Below are positions 40,705 to 48,886 of a DNA stretch of 64,000 bases, in pieces. The stretch is from JAGNKE01 sp964583335 (GTDB taxonomy: Bacteria; Pseudomonadota; Alphaproteobacteria; Micavibrionales; Micavibrionaceae), in contig CAZOVG010000003.1 in NCBI GenBank assembly GCA_964583335.1, positions 186,001 to 250,000 of the forward strand, read 5' to 3'. The first letter of the stretch is position 1, and every line of letters begins with the position of its first letter. Position numbers and translations under genes: made by a program. A model generated the notes under the pieces. It was not told the DNA's origin and did no database searches. It was given only the letters and a program-made list of their open reading frames with translations.

Positions 40705-42261
40705 TTATCCCTTGATATGCAGATTGCTCAGCTCGCGGGCGATCGTCTCGAACACGTCGATCAGTTCTTCCTGCGTGGGCGCATCGAAATACTGGTCTTC
40801 GCTGCTCGCGCAATCGCGGAAATAGTCCTTGGTCGAACTGCTGATGCCGGAGGTGAACGTGATCGTATAGATCTGAACCCCCTGGTCCTTCAGCGCCTCG
40901 CACGTCTCCGCGAACCGGTCGTTGAACTTGGTCACGGTCATATTGTTTTTGGCGGTGACCCAGTACGAAGAGTAAGTGCCGTTCTCCGTGTTGTCCCCGT
41001 CGGTCATCATCACGATGGCCTTTTTCCAGAAGAAGTTATCCCAGGGCTGGGCCTCTTCGAACGGAAACTCGGGTGAAAGAACGCGGTACCCCCAGGTCAT
41101 CCCGATGTTACCGAGCGTATTGCCGTCCGGCTGCATCGTATCGACATGATCGATCAGCGCGTCCTTGTCGCTGGTCAGCGGCATGATCGTGGCATAAGGG
41201 CACCCCTGGGTCGTGCTGCTATTCCGGCAATAGCAATAGGTGGCCTGACACGCCCCGGTGCTGGCGTTGCAGTTACTGCACCGGCTGGTGGCGTAGCCCG
41301 TTCCTGAGCAGGTCTGCCCGCTCGAAATCACTTTCCCAAACATATAGATGTCCCAAGGCCCCTCATATTCGTCCAGAACGTCATAATCATAGGGGTCGTT
41401 GTTGGTGACAGCCGGGTTCCAGCCATGACCGTTCCAGGGCGTTCCATTTCTCCAGAGCTGGCCGTAGGAGTTGGCGACATGCGTGGCCGAAGCCGTGTAG
41501 CCGCTCTCCTTATGCTCCACGACGCACCCGTACCAGCCCGTCGTGCTGCTCCGGTTGGTCGTATAGCTGACGCCGCTCGGCAGCGTCACGAAACTCTCCC
41601 CGTCAGCATAGGTCGTGCCGTCCGGGTTCTGCCCCAGACCGTAGCGCCCGACGCGCACGCTGTTCGCGAACGGCACCATGCCGATCTTGACGTTCTCCGG
41701 CTTGGAGGCGTTATCGAACAGAATATTGATGAAGTTGACAGTGCCGGTCTTAAGAGCCTGTATGTTGTTATTGCTCGACATCGAACCCGTATTATCGAGC
41801 ACGAGCGCGACTTCAAGCCCCTGAATTTCACGCACGACGATCGTTGCGGCCGAAACATCGATCGTGTGGATCCCCAAAACCTTAAGGAACATGGTATGAT
41901 AGGTCGCATTCCCCGTCACGCGCACCTCATCCCCCACCACCTGCACGATCGGATCGAACGTCACACCCAGCTTGTACTCGGGATAGTTCGCATCGAAAAA
42001 GTCCTGAACACGCTGCTCGATCTCCGCCTCGTTGGAAGAATAGGCCGCGGCCGCCAGAGCCGACGCGTCAAGAGCCTGAGCAAGGCGGGCGCGCACCAGA
42101 TACGCCTGCGCGTAATCCAGCGACATCCCCGCCATACCGATCATAAGCGGCGCCATAATGCCGAACGCCACGACGATCGTCCCGGTCGTATCCCGCCAAT
42201 AGCGCCGGCACAACGCGCCGAATCCGCCTAAGAGTCTCTCAAAAGGGCTTACACTGGTCAT
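40705..42261 (-). CDS. tadG: TadG-like pseudopilin with vWA domain
   Basis: The N-terminus (about 20-60) is the TadE/TadG pseudopilin leader: RYWRDTTGTIVVAFGIMAPLMIG then SLDYAQAYLVRARLAQALDASALAAAAY. A von Willebrand A domain follows, with the MIDAS motif VALVLDNTGSMS and a second metal region KAIVMMTDGDNTENG. Between these is an unusual insert (about 270-370) with eight cysteines (WYGC, QTC, SRC, SNC, GAC, TYC, YC, QGC), likely disulfide-bonded in the periplasm. The ATG at 42261 has AAGGAAG upstream with good spacing; a GTG three codons earlier is too close to it. It follows two TadE-like genes. Confidence 0.9.
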   Translation of the reverse strand: MTSVSPFERLLGGFGALCRRYWRDTTGTIVVAFGIMAPLMIGMAGMSLDYAQAYLVRARLAQALDASALAAAAYSSNEAEIEQRVQDFFDANYPEYKLGVTFDPIVQVVGDEVRVTGNATYHTMFLKVLGIHTIDVSAATIVVREIQGLEVALVLDNTGSMSSNNNIQALKTGTVNFINILFDNASKPENVKIGMVPFANSVRVGRYGLGQNPDGTTYADGESFVTLPSGVSYTTNRSSTTGWYGCVVEHKESGYTASATHVANSYGQLWRNGTPWNGHGWNPAVTNNDPYDYDVLDEYEGPWDIYMFGKVISSGQTCSGTGYATSRCSNCNASTGACQATYCYCRNSSTTQGCPYATIMPLTSDKDALIDHVDTMQPDGNTLGNIGMTWGYRVLSPEFPFEEAQPWDNFFWKKAIVMMTDGDNTENGTYSSYWVTAKNNMTVTKFNDRFAETCEALKDQGVQIYTITFTSGISSSTKDYFRDCASSEDQYFDAPTQEELIDVFETIARELSNLHIKG

Positions 42262-42294
42262 GACGCACACTTCCTTTCAGTATCACGCGCACGA

Positions 42295-42873
42295 TTATTC
42301 ACGATTGACGACCGGGCTGCTGCGTCCGCGGCTGAACCCGATCTCCATCATGTTAAAGGTATCAACAACAAATCCGGCGAAAACCGGCTCGAAACTATAG
42401 GTCACGGCAACCACCACAACACCCTCCCCAGGCAGGGCCAAAGGCTCAACCCGGTCGAAAACATCGGGGATCGCGGTCATGTTCCGCGTATCGCGCCAAA
42501 CAATCTCAGGATCGCCCGAGTCGTCGTCAAACCGAATGCTGACGATATCAACGCCGTAAGTGGCTTTCGACAGGGGCTCGAACGCCAGTTCCCCGGCCTT
42601 GACCGCCTCGTTCACGGCGGACGTAGTCACAATGTTATTCCGCGCGATTAAGTCGGCCACGATCTGTGAGGCCCGGATGGTCTTCTGGTTCGCCAGAATC
42701 CCGTTCCCCACATCATAAAGCCCGAGAAACAAGACCAGCATGACCGGAAAGATCATAGCGGCTTCTGTGCCCGCGATCCCGTCCTCATCACGCAGCCACC
42801 GCCCTAAAAACTTCCGGGCGGAGCACAGAAAAGACCCTGATTTAAGATCATGAAGCAGCATCTTCAAACTCAT
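42295..42873 (-). CDS. TadE/TadF-like pseudopilin
   Basis: A TadE-family minor pilin-like protein. The short cytosolic N-terminus leads to DEDGIAGTEAAMIFPVMLVLFLGLYDVGNG, with Glu at position 5 after the Gly of the cleavage site, and then helix/strand regions. The start is uncertain: the ATG at 42873 overlaps the previous gene by 26 bases, and one at 42861 is possible. It is the middle of three pseudopilin genes (two TadE-like, then TadG) read as one minus-strand unit, with tadG 33 bases downstream. Confidence 0.83.
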   Translation of the reverse strand: MSLKMLLHDLKSGSFLCSARKFLGRWLRDEDGIAGTEAAMIFPVMLVLFLGLYDVGNGILANQKTIRASQIVADLIARNNIVTTSAVNEAVKAGELAFEPLSKATYGVDIVSIRFDDDSGDPEIVWRDTRNMTAIPDVFDRVEPLALPGEGVVVVAVTYSFEPVFAGFVVDTFNMMEIGFSRGRSSPVVNRE

Positions 42874-43381
42874 AAGGTTCGGTTTGCAGAACAATCGTGG
42901 ACATAAACAGCGTACCGCCATCCGGCCCGTTCAAAATCGGCCCGACCAGCGGCGTTTTCATCGTATAGCGGTAGCCGACGCGGATCAGGACGCGGTCGTT
43001 CGAACCTCCGGCGTCAAATCCTTGAGAAACCATATTCCCGTCTTCGTCGAATACGGGGACCAGCGTTTCGTAATCTTCGTAGCTGTTCATCGTGCGCACT
43101 TCGATGGTCACATCGTTACAGTCGATCAGCACATTGACGAAATTACACATCGCCGTTCGGAATTGCGTTTCCGGATCATCCTGCGATTGCTGGAGTTGCC
43201 CGGTACGGATCAACCGCGCCGCCGAATCCGTCGCCCCCTCCAGCAAGCTGGCCGAAGCATACATCAGCGACAACTCCATGATCCCAAGGCTGAGCATGAA
43301 ATAAGGGATAGCGACAAGGCTAAACTCGATAGCCGTCGCACCGTCATCCTTCCGAAGCCATTTTCTAAAAAAACGAAGCAT
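42848..43381 (-). CDS. tadE: TadE-like pseudopilin
   Basis: A small pseudopilin of 177 residues: RKWLRKDDGATAIEFSLVAIPYFMLSLGIME, the same Gly/Ala-Thr-x-x-Glu-Phe cleavage and helix region as other TadE proteins, followed by a mixed periplasmic domain with two cysteines (TAMCNFVNVLIDC) that may pair. It is the first of the three pseudopilin genes. Its end overlaps the next gene by about 26 bases. A 160-base spacer and a terminator of the upstream unit separate it from the pseudokinase pair. Confidence 0.88.
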   Translation of the reverse strand: MLRFFRKWLRKDDGATAIEFSLVAIPYFMLSLGIMELSLMYASASLLEGATDSAARLIRTGQLQQSQDDPETQFRTAMCNFVNVLIDCNDVTIEVRTMNSYEDYETLVPVFDEDGNMVSQGFDAGGSNDRVLIRVGYRYTMKTPLVGPILNGPDGGTLFMSTIVLQTEPYEFEDAAS

Positions 43382-43446
43382 ATCTTTGCACCGAACGCCG
43401 TGTTTTTATTTAATTTTAATACAAATTGGTTCTAGTTTCCGGGCAC

Positions 43447-43467
43447 AAAAAAAGCGGTCGCGCCGCT
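43447..43467 (-). terminator. Rho-independent terminator after the pseudokinase pair
   Basis: AGCGG (43453-43457) pairs with CCGCT (43463-43467) around a five-base loop; the minus strand continues into seven T (43447-43453 region). The stem is short, but the long T-run and place after the 184-residue gene make it a likely terminator. Confidence 0.6.
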
Positions 43468-43541
43468 CCGTTTGAACCTATTAAGGGCCATACTACAAAA
43501 AGCCCATATGCCATAATACTCTCTAGACCTTAAACAAAAGG

Positions 43542-44096
43542 TTAACGCGCCCCCTCTTTCTTGACGATCCGGCTCGCATCCTGTGGCAGGGGGAACCCCT
43601 CCTCATCCAGCGGGATTTTTCCGGTCACTTCTGGCCCCCAACGTTGCTCCAGATCTTTTTGCCGGGCTTCGATCTGGACAAGCCGCACCTGCGCACGGGA
43701 AAAAAGAAAGCTGGAGATATACCCCGAAAGAAAGGCATCCAGAACATAACCCATACCCGCCGTAGCGTAAATCATTACAAGAACCATCGGATCGGCGATA
43801 ATCTCGATCCCTTTATCAAATCCCATATGACTGACGATAATTTTAAGCAAAAACGGAAAACAGCCGGCAAAATTCATAAACGCGACAGAAAGCGCCCGCG
43901 CCCCCCGTCCTCCGCCTTCACCCGCCGCCAGAACCGCCCCCAGCGTCGGCAACATACCGATAAGAAGCAAAAGCAAGGCCGGAAGCGAAACAAGCCCCAG
44001 AATCACAAGGCAGATGACGGAAAAACTCAAGCCGGGATTCGCAATCCCGCCCTTCCCGTTCTTTTCCTTCTTCGCCTTCTTTTCTTTAGCAGCCAT
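43542..44096 (-). CDS. Unknown membrane protein, 184 aa, partner of the pseudokinase gene
   Basis: I do not recognise a family. A lysine-rich N-terminus (about 1-17) precedes hydrophobic helices at about 24-60 and 90-125 (DPMVLVMIYATAGMGYVLDAFLSGYI), then a charged, helical C-terminus that could form a short coiled coil (RAQVRLVQIEARQKDLEQRW). The start lies 12 bases after the stop of the 694-residue pseudokinase gene, and a terminator follows, so the two genes form one unit next to the tad pseudopilins. A complex of the two products in the inner membrane is a reasonable guess. Confidence 0.65.
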   Translation of the reverse strand: MAAKEKKAKKEKNGKGGIANPGLSFSVICLVILGLVSLPALLLLLIGMLPTLGAVLAAGEGGGRGARALSVAFMNFAGCFPFLLKIIVSHMGFDKGIEIIADPMVLVMIYATAGMGYVLDAFLSGYISSFLFSRAQVRLVQIEARQKDLEQRWGPEVTGKIPLDEEGFPLPQDASRIVKKEGAR

Positions 44097-44108
44097 CTGA
44101 GCGATCTC

Positions 44109-46193
44109 CTAAAACACCCACGGCGCTTGCCCCGCCACAAACGACAGCGCAGCCATAACCATAAGAAGGAACGCGATAAACCCTGAAACCATGGCGGAAA
44201 TTGCATGCGCATCCGCCCGCCCGAAACCGTGTTTGTTTTTCATCTGCTCGGTGATTTCATGATGCTCAAGCGTAAGATTGTAATATTCCAGCATCGCACG
44301 CTTGTAATTGGCCATATCCCTGGCCATGGTATCCTCATTCTCTAAAACCGCCGCGATCGCCGCCAAATCTCCCGCCCGGGCCGCAGATTTCACCTGCCCC
44401 TCAACATTGCCGCGTATGGTACGGTCGTGAAACCGCTCATACACGTATGGCAACATATCGGAAAACGCCTTGGCCAGATGCGGCAGCGAAGAGACTTTAT
44501 AACGCTTCTGAACCTGCGCGAGACATTTGATGTTTCCTAAAATCTGCTTGTGTCGCTCGGGAGAGTTCAATTCAAAAAGAAAACCATCGACACAGCGAGC
44601 ATCCACTTCGCACAGAAAAGCGATACTGTGCCGATCAAGAAACAAATCGCGCTGCCCTCCCTGCTCGGCGATGGATTCAAACGCATACAGAAGCTCCTCC
44701 GCATTCGTGACGAAATAGCCCTTCAACCTGGGACTGAGGCAATTGACGTTCTGGTTCAGCAAATAAAGACAACGCTCCAGCCCGAACCCGGCCCGCATCT
44801 GTTTAAGCGCCAGACGGCACTCCTCATAAACTTTAAGCCACCGGGACACCGGCATCCCCTTGGCCTCCTGCATATACAATTGGTTCACAAAAGCGCTCTT
44901 TTCAATCAACTCATGAAAAATCTTGAGATCCTCGCCCTTCTCGAAGGCCTGCGCCAAAGCTGTGTCGAACCCTTCGTAATTCAGCATACGCCCGCGATAA
45001 AACAGCGGCCACTCGGGCATCAAAGCGGAACGAATATACGAAGTCACCAAATGCCCGTAATTTTTATCGCGCCCCTGATTTTTGACGTTCTTTAACGCCA
45101 TTTCATAACGCTCGTGCCCCTCCTTATCGTCAAGCGAACGGGTCAGCCACTGCTCGATCTGTCCGTCCTCCACCATCCGTGAAAACAGCTCCGGGTCACG
45201 CGCGGCGTCAAAGGCAAGCTCCGGGACAAAAAAATGATTTTTGCCCACAAAGTTAAGGCCCCTTGCCCCCTTGCGTTTTCTTTGCGCCTGATGAGAGGGC
45301 GGCCGCTTCCCGCCAATCCACACCGCGACATCGTCGATGTTCCAGCGCTGCTGCGGATCGTCGCTGAGCATACCCTTCAGCAAATCTTGAACAGGCGCGG
45401 ACAATCGCTCCCGCCCGATCAGAAAACTATAACTGCCCTCTTCAAACTTACCGGCAAGAATCTCCTCCGGCCCCAGAGCCATGAACGCCGGGTCCGGCTC
45501 ACGGATAGCAAGCGCCAGCGTCGCCCCGAACGCATAAAGGTCGTCTGCAGCGCTCCCCGCCCCGCGCGCGATCGGCTCGGACATGCCGCGCTCGATCGTC
45601 TCGCACAAAACATGCTGAAGATACCCGGCGGGAGAAGCCAGAGGACTGCCCAGAACAACAGCGTCCGAAACGCCGCGCACACCATAAAGATTGGCCGGCG
45701 AGATAAACCCGTGAAAAAAATTCTGTTTTCCCATTTCTGCCATCGCCTTGAAGAGCGACTTGAATACGAGATCCAGCGTGCGGTCCTGCCGCCACCCCAG
45801 GCACAACTGCGATTTATTGGCACAAACGGGCGCAGTCGTAATGTTTTCATGGACCAAAACGTAACGCTGCCCCTCCGAAGGAGGCCAGTATACGACGCCC
45901 GACCCGACAAGCGGACTCAGCCCCGGATCACGTATGGTTTTATAAATCGAGGCGCTCTTGCGCCGGGGAACAAGCCCGTCCTGACAGATCAGAGCATAGC
46001 AATTCACGGCGCGGTCGGGCTTTTGCTCGACGGCGGCATAGGCGCGCACCCCCCCTTGATCGAGATGAGGCAGAGGCTCACGCGGATTTATTCGGATATT
46101 CCTGCCGAGCAACACCTGACCATCCGCAGTGCGCCCGCCGCTGACATGCGCTTTTTGTTCACCAGCGACCTCGCGCGGAGATGAATCCGACAT
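44109..46193 (-). CDS. Predicted membrane-tethered protein pseudokinase, 694 aa
   Basis: The first 300 residues have a protein-kinase-like layout: an HRD-region look-alike FHGFISPANLY at 160-170, a DFG-position stretch VVLGSPLASP at about 179-188, an αF-helix-like DDLYAFGATLALAI at 217-230, and LLSDDPQQRWNIDDV-like αH-I region at 272-289. The catalytic HRD Asp is replaced by Phe163 and the DFG Asp is absent, so phosphotransfer is unlikely. Residues 310-660 are helical with no recognised domain; one membrane helix sits at about 668-688, leaving the bulk in the cytosol. It is the first gene of a pair that flanks the tad pseudopilins. The kinase-fold call is by pattern only. Confidence 0.7.
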   Translation of the reverse strand: MSDSSPREVAGEQKAHVSGGRTADGQVLLGRNIRINPREPLPHLDQGGVRAYAAVEQKPDRAVNCYALICQDGLVPRRKSASIYKTIRDPGLSPLVGSGVVYWPPSEGQRYVLVHENITTAPVCANKSQLCLGWRQDRTLDLVFKSLFKAMAEMGKQNFFHGFISPANLYGVRGVSDAVVLGSPLASPAGYLQHVLCETIERGMSEPIARGAGSAADDLYAFGATLALAIREPDPAFMALGPEEILAGKFEEGSYSFLIGRERLSAPVQDLLKGMLSDDPQQRWNIDDVAVWIGGKRPPSHQAQRKRKGARGLNFVGKNHFFVPELAFDAARDPELFSRMVEDGQIEQWLTRSLDDKEGHERYEMALKNVKNQGRDKNYGHLVTSYIRSALMPEWPLFYRGRMLNYEGFDTALAQAFEKGEDLKIFHELIEKSAFVNQLYMQEAKGMPVSRWLKVYEECRLALKQMRAGFGLERCLYLLNQNVNCLSPRLKGYFVTNAEELLYAFESIAEQGGQRDLFLDRHSIAFLCEVDARCVDGFLFELNSPERHKQILGNIKCLAQVQKRYKVSSLPHLAKAFSDMLPYVYERFHDRTIRGNVEGQVKSAARAGDLAAIAAVLENEDTMARDMANYKRAMLEYYNLTLEHHEITEQMKNKHGFGRADAHAISAMVSGFIAFLLMVMAALSFVAGQAPWVF

Positions 46194-46361
46194 CGCGCAA
46201 CAAACTCCTTCTCGCCGTCATCCTGACAGCTTTCTCGTCACGCCTCATGAAACCCGGAACAGGCGTAACCAAAAAAGTTTAAACGCGTTAACCCAAAAAG
46301 TAAAACGCGCAGCACCGCAAACACAGCGCTGCCCACGCCGATTTTAGGGTAAGATCAGAGA

Positions 46362-47654
46362 TTATCCTTGAAACGGATCGCGGACCAGAATCGTATCGTC
46401 CCGCTCCGGGCTGGTGGACAGCATGCTCACAGGCGCCTCGATCAGCTCCTCAATATGCCGCACGTATTTCACCGCCTGCGCGGGCAAACCGCCCCAGCTC
46501 CGGGCGCCATACGTGCTTTCCTTCCAGCCCTCGACCGTCTCATAGATCGGCTTCACGCGGGCCTGATCGCTCTGCGAAGATGGGTAATAGTCAATCGTCT
46601 TGCCGTCCAGCTCATAAGCCACGCAAATTTTGATCTCGTCCAGCCCGTCCAGAACGTCCAGCTTGGTCAGAGCAATGCCGTGCATCCCCGACAGCTTCAC
46701 GGCCTGCCGCACCATGACGGAATCGAACCATCCGCAACGGCGCTTGCGCCCGGTCACCGTGCCGAACTCGCGCCCCTGCCGCCCCAGAAACTCGCCCGTC
46801 TCATCGGTCAGCTCCGTGGGGAACGGCCCTGTGCCGACCCGTGTCGTATAGGCTTTTGTTATTCCCAAAACATATTTAATCGCATTCACGCCCATGCCCG
46901 TCCCGGAGGACGCCGAGGCCGCCACGGTGTTAGAGGACGTGACAAAAGGATAGGTTCCGTGATCGATATCAAGCATCGTCCCCTGCGCACCCTCGAACAG
47001 GATCTTCTTGCCCTCCGTCTTGGCCGCATCCAGCTTCAACCACGCAACGCCGGCATATCGCAAAACCTCCGGCGCAATCGCCATCAAATCGTCAAACATC
47101 GCGCCCGGGTCGATCTCTTTCATGCCGAACCCTTTGAGCAGGATATTATGATGGCGCATCATGGCCTCCAGCTTCTCACGCAAAAGATCGGGATACCGCA
47201 GATCGCAGACACGGATACCCCGCCGCGCGATCTTATCCTCATAACACGGGCCGATCCCGCGCTTGGTGGTGCCGATCGGCGTTCCGCCTCGCGCGATTTC
47301 CATCGCCTCGTCCAACTCCTCATGCACGGGCAGGATCAGGTTGGCGTTCTCCGCGACCAGCAAATTCTCGGGCGAAATCTCAACGCCCTTGGCCTGAACG
47401 TTTTTAATTTCCTTGAGCAGGGCCGTAGGGTTCACCACAACGCCGTTCCCGATAATCGAAAGCTTGCCGGGCCGGACAATCCCCGAAGGCAAAAGGCTCA
47501 GCTTATATTCCTTGCCGTCGATGACCAGCGTATGCCCGGCATTGTGCCCGCCCTGAAAGCGCACCACGACGTCCGCGCGGCTCGAAAGCCAATCCACGAT
47601 TTTCCCTTTCCCCTCGTCTCCCCACTGGGAGCCGATGATGGCCACGCTGCTCAT
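46362..47654 (-). CDS. purA: Adenylosuccinate synthetase
   Basis: PurA converts IMP and aspartate with GTP to adenylosuccinate in AMP synthesis. The GTP-binding start VAIIGSQWGDEGKGKIVDWL is intact, as are GGHNAGHT, TTKRGIGPCYEDK and FEGAQGTMLDIDHGTYPFVTSSN. At 430 residues it has the standard length. It lies 23 bases after hisZ, so the two are probably co-transcribed. Confidence 0.97.
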   Translation of the reverse strand: MSSVAIIGSQWGDEGKGKIVDWLSSRADVVVRFQGGHNAGHTLVIDGKEYKLSLLPSGIVRPGKLSIIGNGVVVNPTALLKEIKNVQAKGVEISPENLLVAENANLILPVHEELDEAMEIARGGTPIGTTKRGIGPCYEDKIARRGIRVCDLRYPDLLREKLEAMMRHHNILLKGFGMKEIDPGAMFDDLMAIAPEVLRYAGVAWLKLDAAKTEGKKILFEGAQGTMLDIDHGTYPFVTSSNTVAASASSGTGMGVNAIKYVLGITKAYTTRVGTGPFPTELTDETGEFLGRQGREFGTVTGRKRRCGWFDSVMVRQAVKLSGMHGIALTKLDVLDGLDEIKICVAYELDGKTIDYYPSSQSDQARVKPIYETVEGWKESTYGARSWGGLPAQAVKYVRHIEELIEAPVSMLSTSPERDDTILVRDPFQG

Positions 47655-47677
47655 GCTGTTATGATCTCCATGTGATA

Positions 47678-48853
47678 TTAAGCCTTAGGATCGGGAACAA
47701 CCGCCCCGCCCTCATATTTATGCGTACATTCCGCGCGAACCGTATCGCCCGCGCCGCCCGTGCCGCGCACGATCGTCCATCCCTGATCTTGAAGCGCACG
47801 AATATCCGACCATTTCGTCCCTGCGGACACGAAAACGCGTTGCGGCGGCTGCACGCCCGCGCAAGCCTTGCGGATCGTATCCATATAAAGCGTAAAGCCC
47901 TTCGCGGGTTCCGTTTTGCCGCTCTTGCCGAACTGCACGTCATAACACCCGCCGCGCCCCAGCTCGCCGTGCACCTTGGGCGAAAACAACGCAAATCCCA
48001 GATGGCTATGGTACTCGAACCCCACCTGCTCCAGTAGATCGACCGTCACGCTGACATCGCCGATGCCGAGTTCGCCCAGCGCCCGCTCAACGCCTGCGCA
48101 AACCTCTTTAAGGCGCGTAACATCGGCCCTCAAAGCGGGCGGCAGAAGATCGTCCTTGAGCGCGGTGAACAGCGCCTCCGCCTGCTTCGATCCCGCCGAA
48201 ATATCCATGACATGCGAAAGCGCGGAAACATCGGTTTTGGGAAGGGTCGCAAGCAAATCCCGGTCACGCTGTGCCACCGCGCGTTTGATCGTCGCCACGG
48301 CATCGGAACTAAGGTTGTGGGGGATCAGCGAGGCCACGAAACCCGGAACGGTCAGATCCAGAGTCACCGCCCCGAACCCGATCGCCTTAAGTCCCATAAT
48401 GGCCAGCACGCAGATCTCGACGTCGCTCTCCGCCTGATCGTCTCCGATCATCTCGCACCCGACCTGGCAAAACTGCCGCACGGTGCGCAACTGGTTCCCC
48501 TTGGTGCGCAAGACATCGTTGGCATAAGTAAGGCGCAGCGGGCGCGGCTCCCGCGAAAGGCGCGAAGCGGCAATCCGGGCGATCTGCGGCGTGATATCCG
48601 AACGCAGCCCCAGCATCCGGTGCGTCACCGGATCCATGAGGCGGAACGTCTCGCCCGAAAGCCGCTCGCCCGGCCCGGGCGCCAGAAGGCTGTCCTCGAA
48701 CTCCAGCAGCGGCGGCTTGATCCGGCGGTATCCGAAAGATGAAAACGTCGCGATCAGGGTGCTGATCGACTGCGCCTCGACATCCGCCTGCGGGGGCAAG
48801 AGATCCTCGAAGCCGTTAGGCAGCAGGGCGAGTTCGGCGCTATCGTTGCTCAT
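47678..48853 (-). CDS. hisZ: ATP phosphoribosyltransferase regulatory subunit
   Basis: HisZ, a paralogue of histidyl-tRNA synthetase without aminoacylation activity, activates the short-form HisG in histidine synthesis. Class II motifs are visible: LLPPQADVEAQSIST, FRLMDPVTHRMLGLRSDITPQIARIAASRL, then VRQFCQVGCEMIG. No anticodon-binding domain is present, and the 391 residues fit HisZ rather than HisS. It is followed by purA after 23 bases; this hisZ-purA pair is common in alphaproteobacteria. Confidence 0.93.
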   Translation of the reverse strand: MSNDSAELALLPNGFEDLLPPQADVEAQSISTLIATFSSFGYRRIKPPLLEFEDSLLAPGPGERLSGETFRLMDPVTHRMLGLRSDITPQIARIAASRLSREPRPLRLTYANDVLRTKGNQLRTVRQFCQVGCEMIGDDQAESDVEICVLAIMGLKAIGFGAVTLDLTVPGFVASLIPHNLSSDAVATIKRAVAQRDRDLLATLPKTDVSALSHVMDISAGSKQAEALFTALKDDLLPPALRADVTRLKEVCAGVERALGELGIGDVSVTVDLLEQVGFEYHSHLGFALFSPKVHGELGRGGCYDVQFGKSGKTEPAKGFTLYMDTIRKACAGVQPPQRVFVSAGTKWSDIRALQDQGWTIVRGTGGAGDTVRAECTHKYEGGAVVPDPKA

Positions 48854-48886
48854 GCTCTGTCCCGGAATTAAATTACAGCGTAATGG

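Noticed and set aside
46270..46295. TTAA-rich palindromic stretch upstream of the pseudokinase considered as a CtrA box
   Set aside because: The half-sites are five bases apart, not six or seven.
46368..47675. Plus-strand open frame of about 435 codons opposite purA
   Set aside because: It is fully antisense to PurA, with a composition typical of a shadow frame.
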